In this document: positions 44,581 to 55,160 of the stretch, in pieces
Position numbering within the stretch: position 1 is the stretch's first letter
Layout of the letters: every line of letters starts with the position of its first letter
NCBI RefSeq assembly: GCF_000488255.1
Contig: NZ_KI530756.1
Location: 291,001 to 355,000 of the forward strand
Direction: 5' to 3'
Length of the DNA: 64,000 nt
Source of the DNA: Acinetobacter indicus CIP 110367
GTDB taxonomy: Bacteria; Pseudomonadota; Gammaproteobacteria; Pseudomonadales; Moraxellaceae
Translations under genes and position numbers: made by a program
Notes under the pieces: model-generated
Databases searched by the model: none
What the model was told of the DNA's origin: nothing
Seen by the model: the letters and a program-made list of their open reading frames with translations, nothing else

Positions 44581-46158
44581 CTACTCGGCTGGCGGCTGTG
44601 GCAGCACATGCACCTTCTCGATTTTATGCCCGTCCATGGTGACCACTTCAAAAATATGATCATCAGCCAGCAGACGTTGGCCATTTTCCGGCAAACGGCC
44701 GAGATGGAACAGGATATAACCCGACAGGGTCGAATATTCTTCCAGCTCATTGACCAGATCACGACCGAGCAATAACGAGACATGGCGGATATCGGTCGAG
44801 CCATCCAGCATCAGGCTGCCATCTTCCAGGGTTTCTGCAACCGCGTCGAGGGTATCTTCATCCGGAAATTCACCGGCAATGGCTTCCAGCACATCAATGG
44901 GCGTGACCACACCTTCAATCGAGCCATATTCGTTCAGCACAATTGCCATTTGCAGCGGCGCCTGACGTAGCTGTTCCATCACCATCAATACCTGCGCATT
45001 TTCATGCACAATCACCGGTTCGCGTAGATGTTTTTCAAAATCCAGCACACCGGTTTCAATAAATTCATTCATGACCTTATGGGTCAGCACCACCCCGGCA
45101 ATATTGTCCAGCTCGCCATGTACCACAATTAAACGTGAATGCGAGGTATTCATCAGCTGGGCCTGAATGCTGTCCTGGTCTTCATCTAAATCCAGCCATT
45201 CCAGTTCCGGTCGCGGAGTCATCACCGATTTTACCGGACGCTCGGCCAGACTGAGTACGCCCTGCACCATCACGGTATGGTAGACGCTGTTCTCTTCGGC
45301 AAAGACTTCATCGGCAAAAGCACGTGTGGCCAACACTTCTTCCGGACTTGGATGCTCTGGTTCCGGCCCGTTCGGTTTGCCGCCGAGCATCCGCATCACC
45401 GCGGAAGCAGTGCGATAACGCAGGTCAGTGGTGGTGACCATTTTTTCCTGATTTTTTCGCATGGCCTGGTTCAGGAACTCGATCATCACCGAGAAACCAA
45501 TCGCGGCATATAAATAGCCTTTTGGAATGTGATAACCGAAACCTTCCACCACCAGCGAGAAACCGATCATCATCAGGAAGCACAGGCACAGAATCACCAC
45601 AGTTGGATGTTTGTTAACAAAGTCCATCAGCGGTTTAGAGGCCCAGAGCATAATACCAATGGCAATGATCACTGCGATCATCATCACCGACAGCTCTTTG
45701 ACCATACCCACCGCGGTAATCACACTGTCGAGCGAGAACACCGCATCCAGTACCACAATCTGCACAATCACCATCCAGAAAGTGGCGTGTACCGGATTTT
45801 CTTCTTTCAGCTGCGGCTTGCCTTCAATACGCTCACGCAGCTCCATGGTGCCTTTAAACAGCAGGAACACTCCACCAAACAGCAAGATCAGATCACGACC
45901 GGAGAAGGGATGATCAAAAATATGGAACAGCGGATTGGTCAGGGTCACCACCCAGGCAATTGACGCCAGCAGAATCAGGCGCATGCCCAAAGCCAGAATC
46001 AGCCCGACCACCCGTGCGGCGTTACGCTGTTCCGGTGGTAATTTTTCAGCCAGAATGGCAATAAACACCAGGTTATCAATACCTAGCACAATTTCCAGAA
46101 TAATCAGGGTCAGCAAACCCACCCATGCGGCTGGATCAGACATCCATTCAAAAATCAT
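44581..46158 (-). CDS. TerC-family membrane protein with CBS and CorC domains
   Basis: A 525-residue protein. Residues 1-230 are the TerC domain with seven helices and the acidic pairs [17 protein letters not shown] and [17 protein letters not shown]. Two CBS domains follow (about 300-420, [11 protein letters not shown] and MTH-type blocks), then a CorC/HlyC C-terminal domain. This YegH/YoaE layout suggests metal (often Mn) export or envelope metal balance. The exact ion is unknown. Confidence 0.88.
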   Translation of the reverse strand: MIFEWMSDPAAWVGLLTLIILEIVLGIDNLVFIAILAEKLPPEQRNAARVVGLILALGMRLILLASIAWVVTLTNPLFHIFDHPFSGRDLILLFGGVFLLFKGTMELRERIEGKPQLKEENPVHATFWMVIVQIVVLDAVFSLDSVITAVGMVKELSVMMIAVIIAIGIMLWASKPLMDFVNKHPTVVILCLCFLMMIGFSLVVEGFGYHIPKGYLYAAIGFSVMIEFLNQAMRKNQEKMVTTTDLRYRTASAVMRMLGGKPNGPEPEHPSPEEVLATRAFADEVFAEENSVYHTVMVQGVLSLAERPVKSVMTPRPELEWLDLDEDQDSIQAQLMNTSHSRLIVVHGELDNIAGVVLTHKVMNEFIETGVLDFEKHLREPVIVHENAQVLMVMEQLRQAPLQMAIVLNEYGSIEGVVTPIDVLEAIAGEFPDEDTLDAVAETLEDGSLMLDGSTDIRHVSLLLGRDLVNELEEYSTLSGYILFHLGRLPENGQRLLADDHIFEVVTMDGHKIEKVHVLPQPPAE

Positions 46159-46495
46159 GGGCGATGCTCCACGAGTATCGTTTTGGCTGTGCGACAGCCA
46201 AGACCGGCTGTTTCAAAACCTGGGGAATGAAAGGGAAAAAGAAAAGAGATTAAAAGCGGCTGTTGTTGTATGGTGCGATAGTGTCCACTACCCATGACGG
46301 TTCTATTGTTGTCAAACACAATTTCAGTATAGAAAAGATTGGCGCCAGAATCACTCTTTTTTTAGCCTGGTCACGGTTGTGCTGCATGCTTTAACAATTC
46401 TTTGCAATCACACTGCACGGCGCTGGCATTGTTTGTCATATTTTTTGCATAAGCTAGAGCAGACAAAAAGAACATGTTAAGGTGAAACAAGAATC
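46159..46495. other. 337-bp region between divergent terC-type and LOG-family genes
   Basis: Carries the promoters of both genes. No small gene, repeat or riboswitch was recognised. Confidence 0.5.
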
Positions 46496-47116
46496 ATGAA
46501 TAGCGTAGTAAAAATGACTGATAATTTAAAACATCCCTCTCCTAAAACAACACAACCTTTAATTGCTTTATATTGCGGCTCACGTTCTGGAAATAAACCG
46601 GTGTATCAGGAAAAGGCCGTGGCACTGGCACGCCGTCTGGCGGAAAATGGCTTTGGTCTGGTCTATGGCGGCGCCAGTATCGGTTTAATGGGTCAGGTCG
46701 CCGATGCCGTGGTTGATCACGGTGGTGAAACTGTAGGTGTGATTCCGGAATTTATGCTGGATTATGAAATTGCCCATCATCGTCTGACCGAATTGCATAT
46801 TGTACACAGCATGCATGAACGTAAAGCCCTCATGGCCGAACGTGCCAGCGCCTTTGTGGCCTTGCCGGGTGGACTGGGCACCTTTGAGGAAATTCTGGAA
46901 ATTGCCACCTGGGGCCAGTTGAACCAGCATCAAAAACCGATGATGCTGTATAACGTCAATGGGTTCTATGATGCCCTGATTGCCCAACTTGACCATGCCG
47001 TGACTGAAGGCTTCCTGCCGCCGCAGCACCGCGCCAAGCTGATTATCTGCAATCATGCCGATGAAATCCTGACTGCATTACATAATCTGGATGCCCCACA
47101 GCACGTTGCCATTTAA
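46496..47116 (+). CDS. LOG-family nucleotide 5'-monophosphate phosphoribohydrolase
   Basis: A 206-residue TIGR00730/Lonely-guy protein that cleaves the N-glycosidic bond of (cytokinin) nucleoside monophosphates. GLVYGGASIGLMGQVADAV, SMHERKALMAERASAFVALPGGLGTFEE contain the PGGxGTxxE motif and catalytic R/E. The start has an AAGGTGA SD; an alternative ATG lies at codon 7. The physiological role in bacteria is unclear. Confidence 0.9.
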   Translation: MNSVVKMTDNLKHPSPKTTQPLIALYCGSRSGNKPVYQEKAVALARRLAENGFGLVYGGASIGLMGQVADAVVDHGGETVGVIPEFMLDYEIAHHRLTELHIVHSMHERKALMAERASAFVALPGGLGTFEEILEIATWGQLNQHQKPMMLYNVNGFYDALIAQLDHAVTEGFLPPQHRAKLIICNHADEILTALHNLDAPQHVAI

Positions 47117-47144
47117 AGCGCTTGAACCCAAAAGTCCAGAAAGA

Positions 47145-47170
47145 AAAAAGCGAGCCGAAGCTCGCTTTTT
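47145..47170. terminator. Terminator after the LOG gene
   Basis: AAAAAGCGAGC-CGAA-GCTCGCTTTTT, a stable GNRA-like loop hairpin followed by further T residues. Bidirectional between convergent genes. Confidence 0.92.
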
Positions 47171-47194
47171 TTGTACTTGATGTTCAGTCCATGC

Positions 47195-48181
47195 TTAGCC
47201 TGAAATCAGGTTATAGAACCATGGCAAAGTAGTCGCCAGGAATACCGACATGGCCAGACCAAACATCAGTTTCATCGCATCTTTGCTGACATTGCGTGAG
47301 GTACGGTATTTGCTGACCCCGTTCACAATCATTGAGATGGCAAATTCACGACCGGCCAACAGACCCAGGAATACCCAGGTGGTACTCATCGGGATATTGC
47401 TCCACTCTTTGAAAATCAGCAGGATCATTGCATAGATAAAGTCCACGATGGTCGCAGCACGTACATCGGTAACATCGGTTTTGGTATCGACAATCTTCTG
47501 GATGGCACCACCACGCTGGTACAGAATAACCCCCAGCAAGATCACAAAGACCGTAATGGCAAACATCAGGAATTCAAACGGTACCTGACGCGGCACATAC
47601 ACGAAGATGTTGGCCAGATCCTGAATCAGCCACTGGCTCCACAGGAAACCGGTAGATAACCATTGTAGAATCACCCATTTGGTCGAATGTTCCTGATCTT
47701 TGGTCTGGTTAAAGTACACCGTCATTTTGTTGGCCACAAAACGATAGATGATCAGCGCCGCCAAGAAGGCCACGGCATAGCCCATCATGGATTTGACCAT
47801 CATCGAGCCCAAGCTCGCAGGAGAGAAGATGGTCAACACCAGGAAGGTGGTACTGACCGGAATACCATATTTGGTCAGTAGCAACAGTAAAACCGGCGGC
47901 ACAATATACAGCCAGGTAATTCCGCCTTCAGGGAACGGAATGGTTTCCAGTCGCCCATAAGAGGCATCACCGACGCCCGATGCATACCAGCCATAGACCA
48001 AGACCACAACCAGGATACTGCTGATATACACCCACAGTACCCACCAAGGACGATGGGAGTTAGAAGAAATAAAAGTCCCTAAGGTTTGAGGTACATCATT
48101 TCCGACAATAGAATAGGCCGCCAAACAGAAGCCGATTACCATTAAAAGTTCAATTGTCATAAGAACAAAGCCTATGTTCAA
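47195..48181 (-). CDS. PiT-like membrane transport protein
   Basis: A 328-residue protein with about nine helices. GNDVPQTLGTFISSNSHRP and, in mirror position, SNIPMSTTWVFLGLLAGRE resemble the duplicated GxNDxAN...GT / P-x-STTH...G signature of PiT phosphate permeases, but with changed residues. A second STT (GIPVSTTFLVLTIFSP) lies in the middle. It probably belongs to a diverged PiT branch; phosphate as substrate is uncertain. Confidence 0.6.
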   Translation of the reverse strand: MNIGFVLMTIELLMVIGFCLAAYSIVGNDVPQTLGTFISSNSHRPWWVLWVYISSILVVVLVYGWYASGVGDASYGRLETIPFPEGGITWLYIVPPVLLLLLTKYGIPVSTTFLVLTIFSPASLGSMMVKSMMGYAVAFLAALIIYRFVANKMTVYFNQTKDQEHSTKWVILQWLSTGFLWSQWLIQDLANIFVYVPRQVPFEFLMFAITVFVILLGVILYQRGGAIQKIVDTKTDVTDVRAATIVDFIYAMILLIFKEWSNIPMSTTWVFLGLLAGREFAISMIVNGVSKYRTSRNVSKDAMKLMFGLAMSVFLATTLPWFYNLISG

Positions 48182-48279
48182 AAAGGGAACACCACCCCCA
48201 ATTGGGCTGGCATTAGCTTAAAATGATGACAATACTATTTCAGTTCTATGACATTTTAGTGACAATGAAAATTTAAAAT

Positions 48280-48302
48280 AAAAAAAGAGCACCGTAGTGC
48301 CC
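48280..48302 (-). terminator. Terminator of the choice-of-anchor I gene
   Basis: On the minus strand GGGCAC-TACG-GTGCTC is followed by TTTTTTT. It lies about 20 bp past the stop. Confidence 0.8.
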
Positions 48303-48320
48303 TTTCTCTTTTTGGCTCAC

Positions 48321-50135
48321 TTATTTCAGATTCAGGTGATATACTGCGGTGCTGCCACTGACTTCATTACCCACCACCAGTAATGGCTGGCCATTTGGTG
48401 AGTCCTTTGCCGCAATAAAGACCAGACCTTCCGGGCCTAAATCGCCAGCCTGACCCAGCTCGATCTGCTCGGTAGTCGCTTGCATATCGCGGCTATTCAG
48501 ATACTGCACAAAACTTGGTGCTGCCGGAGTCGACACATCATAGACCATCACCCCGCCAGCACGTTCCAGACCAATAAAGGCAAAGGTTTTGCTGCCAATC
48601 TGGCCGAGCGTCACGCCTTCAGGTTCAGGGCCTTTGTTGTCACTGCGGTTATCCATGCCTGCTTCTTCATGGTTGGCATTGAAAATTTCCGGATGATGCT
48701 CGGCAATGTACTGCTCAAAATCATCCCCTGAATCCCAGACCCGTTCCAGACCGTTTTGCGCGCTATTTTCTGTCCAGATACTGACCGAGCGTGCACCAAA
48801 ACTATAAAGATGGTCATATACCAGATTGCCGCGTTCATTCAGCTTTGGCGTACCATCGGCATTTTTCTGGTAGCCTTCAGTCCAGGTAATATTCAGACGA
48901 CCCAGCAGATGATCTTTACGGCAGTCACCGGCATTGCCTGCCGTGGCACCGCAGTAACCAAAATTATCCGGATTCAGCTCGGCACCTTTGGCCAGCTGGC
49001 TTAAGTGCGCCGGTAAATCATCGCCTAAACGGCGGGAAAAGCCATCGGCATGTACCAGATGTTTCACTCGCCATTCTTCAACAAAACCTTTGCTGGTGTC
49101 GTTATTAAAATATTCTGGTGTGTCTTCGCCCCAGGCGCGCGCATCGCCTTCATTGGCGGTCACGATATAGGTTTTGCCGGCCACATCAAAGCTGGCAATT
49201 GCATCTGGCATATACAGACCGCGCACATTGGCCCAGGTCTGGATCTTAATACTGCCCGTTCCATCGACACCATCGGCATCGCTGACATCCATGCCATTGC
49301 CGTCCAGACCATGGTCTTTAAAGCCCAATGGATACACCGCCAGTACTTTGGCATTGACCACATCAATTTTGGCCAGCGCATTGTTTTCCTGCAATGCAGC
49401 CCAAGCCGTTTTGCCATCTTGCGATACCGTAATATATTCCGGTTCAAAATCCTGCGCCGCGGTCGCATTTGGCCCGAAAATACGCACGCCCTGGGCACGC
49501 AGCGCCGCTTCCTGTCCATTAAAGGCTTTAAAGTCTGCAGTGCGGACCACAGGCGCTGTTAAATTACTCAGCTGAATCACGGAAATTGAACCTTCCGGAT
49601 CAACCTGATAATCATCAGATGGCTCACCTTCATTGGCCACCAGCAGGGTTTGACCATCCGGGCTAAAAGTCAGCATATCCGGTAAGGCACCGACCTGCAC
49701 ATGCGCCAGTTTGCTCAGATCTTTGGCCTGATACAGCGCCACATAACCCGGATCGGTTTTGACGGCAGCCTGAATCGCAATTGCCACAATACCGTTATGC
49801 ACCGCGACACTGTTTACTTCTGCGCCTTCGGCCATATCATGGACCTGAATCTCGGCAATTTTAACCGGCTGATTTGGCTGGCTTAAATCGAGTACATCCA
49901 GCACCCCGGCCTGCGCATTGACCACAAACAGGCGTTTGCTGGCGGCATCATAGGCCGGAATTTCTGCGGCACTTTCTGCAAAAATGCCCGACTGATAGGC
50001 CCCAATTTTGCTCAGTTCAATGGTATTGGGGGTTGGATCGACCGGTGCAGGACTGACCTGATCATCATCACTGTTACACGCTGCCATCCCCACGGCCAAC
50101 ATGGCCACCCAAAGTGATTTCAATTTTAATTTCAT
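48321..50135 (-). CDS. Choice-of-anchor I family lipoprotein
   Basis: A 604-residue exported protein. The signal MKLKLKSLWVAMLAVGMAAC ends at a lipobox cysteine. The body is a beta-propeller-like domain (AAEIPAYDAASKRLFVVNAQAGVLDVLDL; LTFSPDGQTLLVANEGEPSDDY; ADAIASFDVAGKTYIVTANEGDARAW) and ends GDLGPEGLVFIAAKDSPNGQPLLVVGNEVSGSTAVY, the family's closing motif. Family members are linked to alkaline-phosphatase-like or phytase-like activity, but function is unproven. The ATG at 50135 was chosen to begin the signal peptide. Confidence 0.85.
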   Translation of the reverse strand: MKLKLKSLWVAMLAVGMAACNSDDDQVSPAPVDPTPNTIELSKIGAYQSGIFAESAAEIPAYDAASKRLFVVNAQAGVLDVLDLSQPNQPVKIAEIQVHDMAEGAEVNSVAVHNGIVAIAIQAAVKTDPGYVALYQAKDLSKLAHVQVGALPDMLTFSPDGQTLLVANEGEPSDDYQVDPEGSISVIQLSNLTAPVVRTADFKAFNGQEAALRAQGVRIFGPNATAAQDFEPEYITVSQDGKTAWAALQENNALAKIDVVNAKVLAVYPLGFKDHGLDGNGMDVSDADGVDGTGSIKIQTWANVRGLYMPDAIASFDVAGKTYIVTANEGDARAWGEDTPEYFNNDTSKGFVEEWRVKHLVHADGFSRRLGDDLPAHLSQLAKGAELNPDNFGYCGATAGNAGDCRKDHLLGRLNITWTEGYQKNADGTPKLNERGNLVYDHLYSFGARSVSIWTENSAQNGLERVWDSGDDFEQYIAEHHPEIFNANHEEAGMDNRSDNKGPEPEGVTLGQIGSKTFAFIGLERAGGVMVYDVSTPAAPSFVQYLNSRDMQATTEQIELGQAGDLGPEGLVFIAAKDSPNGQPLLVVGNEVSGSTAVYHLNLK

Positions 50136-50311
50136 AGGTTTAATTTGATAGTGTTTAGAATATGAACAATTTATAAACATCTGGTTGCAGTGCCATGACG
50201 TTTTGATTGCAGTTTTCTGACAGGGTCAGGCCGTCACGCGGCAACGCTTTAGATACGACATCCGCGCCAGATTGTTTTACACTAGGCAAAATTCCACCAT
50301 GCCCGCTAATT

Positions 50312-51703
50312 ATGACTGCCACGCCAACCCATCAAGCCCTGCAACCCGAATTCAGATTGTTAGTGCTCTTGGTGTCGATTGGCTTTTTTATGCAGGGCCT
50401 GGATACCACCATCATCAACACCGCGTTGCCGGCCATTGCCGAGAATTTGCAGGAAGATCCGCTGCGAATGCACAGCGTGGTGGTGGCCTATGTATTGTCA
50501 GTGGCGGCCTGTATTCCCTTGAGTGGCTGGCTGGCCGACCGTTTTGGCGTGCGCAACACCTATTTTTCCGCCATTGTGATTTTCACCCTGGCCTCCATTG
50601 GCTGTGCCTATGCCAGCAGCCTGAATGAACTGCTGTTTTACCGGGTACTGCAAGGCATTGGCGGCGCGTTCTTATTGCCAGTTGGTCGTCTGGCGATGCT
50701 AAAAATCATTCCCCGCACCCAGTTTTTATCGGCCATGAGCCTGATGAGTCTGGCCGGTCTGATCGGCCCCTTAATTGGACCTACTTTGGGCGGCTGGCTG
50801 GTCGAAGTGGCCTCATGGCACTGGATTTTTCTAATCAATCTGCCGATTGGCATTTTAGGCGTCTTGATTACCTTTAAAGCCATGCCAAACATCACCGAGC
50901 CGAGCGTGCCGCAATTTGATTTCTGGGGATTTATCCTGTTATTGATTGCCATGGTCGGGCTGTCACTGGGCATTGAAAACGTGGCCAGTCCGCTGTACTC
51001 GCTGTGGTGGAGCATTGCGCTGGTCCTGCTCGGTCTGCTGAGTGCCGGCCTGTATGCCTATCATGCGCATACCCATCAGAATGCCCTGTTTCGCAGCAAG
51101 CTGTTCCGGCACCGGATTTATGCAATCGGGATTCTTGGGAACTCGATTGCCCGGCTGGCCGGCAATTCAATTCCCTTTTTACTGCCGCTGATGCTGCAAC
51201 TAGCCTTTGGCTTTGAGCCCTTTGTGACCGGCCTGATGATGATTCCGACCGTACTCGGTTCGCTGGCCTCAAAACCGATTATCCGCCAGCTGATTCAGCG
51301 CTTTGGTTATCGTCAGGTGCTCATCACCAATACCTTGCTGGTCGGGGCCTGTATCGCCAGTTTTGCCCTGACCACGGCCGATACACCCATCTGGTTACGC
51401 GCGCTGCATTTCTTTATTTTCGGTCTGCTCAATTCACTGCAGTTTGTATCCATGAACACCCTGACCTTAAAAGATTTACCGCAGCAAGATGCCAGCAGCG
51501 GCAACAGCTTCCTGTCGATGATCATGATGCTGTCCATGAGTATTGGCGTGGCCTTGGCCGGAACGCTGGTCAACCTGTTTAGTGCCTATTGGGGACCGGA
51601 GCAGGTGGTCGCAGCCTTTCATGCCAGCCTGATCTGTCTGGGCAGTATCAACCTGCTGGCTGCAATGATTTTCTGGAAAATTCCGAAAAACACCCCGGTC
51701 TAA
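50312..51703 (+). CDS. DHA2-family MFS transporter, probable drug efflux
   Basis: A 463-residue protein with 14 predicted helices. FFMQGLDTTIINTALPAIAENL and GWLADRFGVRNTYFSAIVIFTLAS carry motifs D1 and A of the DHA2 (14-TMS) drug:proton antiporters, and LGGWLVEVASWHWIFLINLPIG is motif C/B. It is closest in style to MdtD/EmrB-type exporters. The ATG at 50312 starts a conventional N-terminus; the frame opens 105 bp earlier. Confidence 0.82.
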   Translation: MTATPTHQALQPEFRLLVLLVSIGFFMQGLDTTIINTALPAIAENLQEDPLRMHSVVVAYVLSVAACIPLSGWLADRFGVRNTYFSAIVIFTLASIGCAYASSLNELLFYRVLQGIGGAFLLPVGRLAMLKIIPRTQFLSAMSLMSLAGLIGPLIGPTLGGWLVEVASWHWIFLINLPIGILGVLITFKAMPNITEPSVPQFDFWGFILLLIAMVGLSLGIENVASPLYSLWWSIALVLLGLLSAGLYAYHAHTHQNALFRSKLFRHRIYAIGILGNSIARLAGNSIPFLLPLMLQLAFGFEPFVTGLMMIPTVLGSLASKPIIRQLIQRFGYRQVLITNTLLVGACIASFALTTADTPIWLRALHFFIFGLLNSLQFVSMNTLTLKDLPQQDASSGNSFLSMIMMLSMSIGVALAGTLVNLFSAYWGPEQVVAAFHASLICLGSINLLAAMIFWKIPKNTPV

Positions 51704-51778
51704 AGCCGCGTGGAATGCTAGCCGCCGTGCAGGCTTCGCGTTATGATCAAAATTGAATCCTGAAGATCTACCTTGCCT

Positions 51779-52564
51779 ATGTCTGCACACCCTGCCCGCC
51801 GTTCTGTCCAGCCCCTGACCTATGCTGCGGTTGCCATCTGCGGCGTGGTGCTGATGGCGGCCTTGCTGTATTGGGGCGTGCTGCATACCCGGCCAGCCAC
51901 CGCACAGGACTATCCGATTCAGGGCTTTGATGTTTCGCATCATCAGCAGCAGATTGACTGGCACAGGATTTCGCCGGAAAAATACCGTTTCGTCTATTTA
52001 AAAGCCACTGAAGGCGGCGATTTTAAAGACCGTAAATTTCAGGACAACTGGCTGGCCGCGCATGAACAGGGCTTTCTGGTCGGCGCCTATCATTTTTATC
52101 GGCTGTGTCGTGATGGTCAGGTGCAGGCACAGAATTTTATCGACAGCGTTCCGAAACAGGCCAACAGCTTGCCACCAGTGATTGATCTGGAATACGACAG
52201 CAACTGCATCAACACCTATACTCGGGAACAGTTGCTGCATGAAATTGGGGTGATGCATGACGCGCTGCAACAGCACTATGGCAAACAGCCGATTTTTTAC
52301 ATTTCCAGGAATTTTTATAATATTGTACTGGTCAATCAGTTCCCGCAGGTGCCGCTGTGGGTACGCGAATATCAAGGCAAACCGGCCTTAAGTGGCAATC
52401 CCGACTGGCTGTTCTGGCAATATAGCAATCGTGGCCAGATTACCGGCATTGCCACTCCGGTCGATCTGAATGCCTTTTATGGCGATGAACAGGACTGGCA
52501 ACAGTTTCTGAAGGCCAACCAGATTGTGGAACCATCTAAAAATAGCGTGGATACAACCCCTTAA
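51779..52564 (+). CDS. GH25 lysozyme-like muramidase with membrane anchor
   Basis: A 261-residue protein. A single N-terminal membrane helix (YAAVAICGVVLMAALLYWGV) anchors it to the inner membrane. The glycoside hydrolase 25 domain follows: QGFDVSHHQQQIDW (catalytic D), FVYLKATEGG, VIDLEYDSN (DxE catalytic pair), LWVREYQG and WLFWQYSNRGQITGI. It should cut peptidoglycan glycan strands. The ATG at 51779 was preferred over an in-frame TTG. Confidence 0.9.
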   Translation: MSAHPARRSVQPLTYAAVAICGVVLMAALLYWGVLHTRPATAQDYPIQGFDVSHHQQQIDWHRISPEKYRFVYLKATEGGDFKDRKFQDNWLAAHEQGFLVGAYHFYRLCRDGQVQAQNFIDSVPKQANSLPPVIDLEYDSNCINTYTREQLLHEIGVMHDALQQHYGKQPIFYISRNFYNIVLVNQFPQVPLWVREYQGKPALSGNPDWLFWQYSNRGQITGIATPVDLNAFYGDEQDWQQFLKANQIVEPSKNSVDTTP

Positions 52565-52613
52565 TACTCATACCAACAAGATAAAAATAAAAGCTGACAG
52601 GAATATTGTGCGA

Positions 52614-53627
52614 ATGACACTGAAATACAAGATTTTGTCAGGTCTGCTTGGCCTGATGTTACTGCTGATTGCACTCATCATCTATATACTGCAGCCCTCC
52701 GGAAAAGTGCAGGATTTCCAGCCGTGGCTGTATCAGCCGGCAGCAACCGCACCAGCGGGCTACACGGTCAAATTCTTTGGCGTATCGACCTTACTGTTTG
52801 ATGATGGCCAGCAACAGCTGTTGATTGATGGCTTCTTTAGCCGGCCCAGTCTGAGTCAGCTGATGTTTGGTCAAATTAACAGCCAGCCTATCGTGATTGA
52901 ACATGCGATTGAGCTCCATCAATTGCAACGAACGCAAGCCATTCTGGTAACACACTCGCATTATGACCATGCGCTGGATGTCCCTCTACTTGGCCAATTG
53001 CTGCCGCAGGCTAAAATTATTGGTTCCCGAAGCACGCTGAATATTGCCCGTGGTGCTCACTTGCCCGAAAGCCAGTTACAGCAGCTGGTACCTTTACAAC
53101 CGATGCAGATAGGCAACTTTACTGTCACCGCTTTCCCGTCCCAGCATACTCCGCCAACTGCAGTGAATAATGATCTGGGTGAGGAAATCCAGCAGCCACT
53201 GAGCCTGCCGGCACGGTTTTCGGAGTTTAAAGAAGGCCATAGCTTTGACTATCTGATTGAATATGAAGGTCATAAAAGTCTGGTCAAGGCCAGCACCGGT
53301 TTTATTCCCGAACAGCTCAAACAGCTACAGGTCGATCATCTGTTTCTGGGCATTGCCCAGCTGTCCAGGCAACCGGAACAGTATCAGCAGCAGTATCTGG
53401 CAGAAACCTTGCAGCACCTAAAACCCAAGGTGCTGATTCCCATCCATTGGGATGATTTTTTCCAGCCGCCAGAACAGCCGCTACAGTTTTTACCACATCT
53501 GGCCGATAATACCCCGAAGAGTCTGAATACCGTGATCAAGGCCGCAGCACAACAACAGACCCAAGTGCTGCTGCTCGATCAACCGTATGCTTATCCGCTA
53601 ATGACAGCCACGGATGTCGCGCGTTAA
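52614..53627 (+). CDS. MBL-fold metallo-hydrolase
   Basis: A 337-residue protein. An N-terminal membrane helix (SGLLGLMLLLIALIIYILQ) precedes a metallo-beta-lactamase fold with THSHYDHALDVPLL (HxHxDH metal site), a histidine in FPSQHTPPT and a final HWDDF. The substrate is unknown. A GTG at 52608 is a possible alternative start (AGGAA upstream); ATG was chosen. It ends 9 bp before dinB on the same strand, so the two are probably co-transcribed. Confidence 0.85.
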   Translation: MTLKYKILSGLLGLMLLLIALIIYILQPSGKVQDFQPWLYQPAATAPAGYTVKFFGVSTLLFDDGQQQLLIDGFFSRPSLSQLMFGQINSQPIVIEHAIELHQLQRTQAILVTHSHYDHALDVPLLGQLLPQAKIIGSRSTLNIARGAHLPESQLQQLVPLQPMQIGNFTVTAFPSQHTPPTAVNNDLGEEIQQPLSLPARFSEFKEGHSFDYLIEYEGHKSLVKASTGFIPEQLKQLQVDHLFLGIAQLSRQPEQYQQQYLAETLQHLKPKVLIPIHWDDFFQPPEQPLQFLPHLADNTPKSLNTVIKAAAQQQTQVLLLDQPYAYPLMTATDVAR

Positions 53628-53636
53628 GATGGTGCC

Positions 53637-54692
53637 ATGAGAAAAATCATTCATATTGATATGGATGCGTTCTATGCCTCGGTCGAGCTAAAAGAGCGTC
53701 CAGAGTTACAACATCTGCCGGTGGTGGTGGCATCACATCATCCGCGTGCAGTGATTGTGGCCGCGTCCTACCCGGCGCGGGTGTTTGGGCTGCGCTCGGC
53801 CATGTCAATGAGTCAGGGCCGGAAACTGTGCCCGCAGGTGATTGTACTGGAACCGAATTTCCAGAAGTACCGGGAAGTGTCGGCACAAATCCATCAAATT
53901 TTTCAAAAATATACTGCAATCATTGAACCGCTGTCGCTCGATGAAGCCTATCTGGATGTTAGCGAAAACCTGCAGCAACTCCCCAGCGCCACAGAAGTGG
54001 CAATGCGCATCCGCGAAGATATTTTTCAGACCACCGGCCTGACTGCATCTGCCGGCGTGGCACCCAATAAATTTCTGGCCAAAATTGCCTCGGACTGGCA
54101 TAAACCGAATGGCCTCTGCGTGATCAAGCCTTCGCAGGTGCAGACCTTTATTCAGGATTTACCCTTAAAGAAAATTCCGGGCGTGGGCAAGGTCATGCAG
54201 GAAAAGCTGAAGGCCTTGGGTCTGGAAACCTTGGGCGATCTGCAACAGGTCGAAGAAGGCCTGCTGATTCAACGTTTTGGCAAATATGGCAAACGCCTGT
54301 TTTTATATGCACAAGGCATTGATGAGCGCCCCGTTCAGGCCGAACGCAAACGCCAGCAGATTTCCAAAGAAATCACCTTTGATGATGATTATGTCCTCAG
54401 CCAATGCACGCCCTACTGGCCACAGCTGCTGCAACAGGTCTGGGCCAGTCTGGAAAAAAAGCAGCTCTGTGCCCGCGGCGTGTCAGTCAAACTGAAACTG
54501 AAAAACTTTCAGGTGTTACAGCACAGCAAAAGCTTTCAGCATATTTTTACTCATCCGCAGCAGCTGGCACAGGCGTTACAGCTATTAATTGAGGAAATGC
54601 ATATTTCGCCCCAAGAAAAGTTCCGGTTAATTGGCGTGGGAGTTTATCAACTGTCCTCACCAGCCCAGCAGCCACAGCTCAGCCTACTTTAG
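53637..54692 (+). CDS. dinB: DNA polymerase IV
   Basis: A 351-residue Y-family translesion polymerase. [20 protein letters not shown] and [16 protein letters not shown] carry the catalytic acidic residues. [25 protein letters not shown] and the helix-hairpin-helix [12 protein letters not shown] are present, with the little-finger domain after about residue 240. The C-terminus ([10 protein letters not shown]) resembles a beta-clamp binding motif of the QxxLxLF kind. No LexA box was sought successfully, as expected for Acinetobacter, which lacks a classic LexA. Confidence 0.95.
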   Translation: MRKIIHIDMDAFYASVELKERPELQHLPVVVASHHPRAVIVAASYPARVFGLRSAMSMSQGRKLCPQVIVLEPNFQKYREVSAQIHQIFQKYTAIIEPLSLDEAYLDVSENLQQLPSATEVAMRIREDIFQTTGLTASAGVAPNKFLAKIASDWHKPNGLCVIKPSQVQTFIQDLPLKKIPGVGKVMQEKLKALGLETLGDLQQVEEGLLIQRFGKYGKRLFLYAQGIDERPVQAERKRQQISKEITFDDDYVLSQCTPYWPQLLQQVWASLEKKQLCARGVSVKLKLKNFQVLQHSKSFQHIFTHPQQLAQALQLLIEEMHISPQEKFRLIGVGVYQLSSPAQQPQLSLL

Positions 54693-55160
54693 GCTTAAAA
54701 TTGTGCAGGAATTGATCAAAAGAATAAAAATGATACAAAATGCGCTTCACAATGGGCAAAATTAGAGTAATCTATCTGCGCAATACATTTATCCATGTAT
54801 GTGCTGAGATGCTGAAAATCACCTTTACTTTCAGCATGCTGTCCTGTGATTGGCGTGATGATCTATCCGAATATTACAGGACAACTCTGACGTTCCCATG
54901 GATGGCTGTATCGTCTCCCGCCTTGCTGTAACCTGCTTCTTTTTATCTGATTTTCTATCGCATTATCCCGATCTATTCCCTTCAGATCACCGGCTTTTTG
55001 CGTCCTAAAATTCCCATTTTTCAAATCAAAATCGCCACAAGATTGATGGATTTCTGTACCAACTCCGGCAGCGCTGGTGTTCTGTACTGGCGCTTCATGG
55101 CAATATAGTCACATTGCCAGAGCAGCCGAGGTGCTGCTTGCCCATCTACAGGATTTTGTT
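54693..55160. other. 468-bp region without a supported gene
   Basis: Short plus-strand frames exist but show no SD, composition or family signal. A hairpin GCTGAAA...TTTCAGC lies near 54807-54833. The tail upstream of the RidA gene is GC-rich and could be a leader or a decayed gene. Confidence 0.4.

Noticed and set aside
44502..44804. N-terminal extension of the YchJ-like frame
   Set aside because: It reads antisense-free but out of frame through the terC 3' end; the SEC-C start MSEQPCPCG is the natural N-terminus.
45529..45963. 144-codon His-rich plus-strand frame and neighbours
   Set aside because: Antisense to the TerC-CBS gene; composition reflects the complementary codons.
49050..49575. 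Overlapping plus-strand frames up to 170 codons
   Set aside because: Shadows of the choice-of-anchor I lipoprotein gene.
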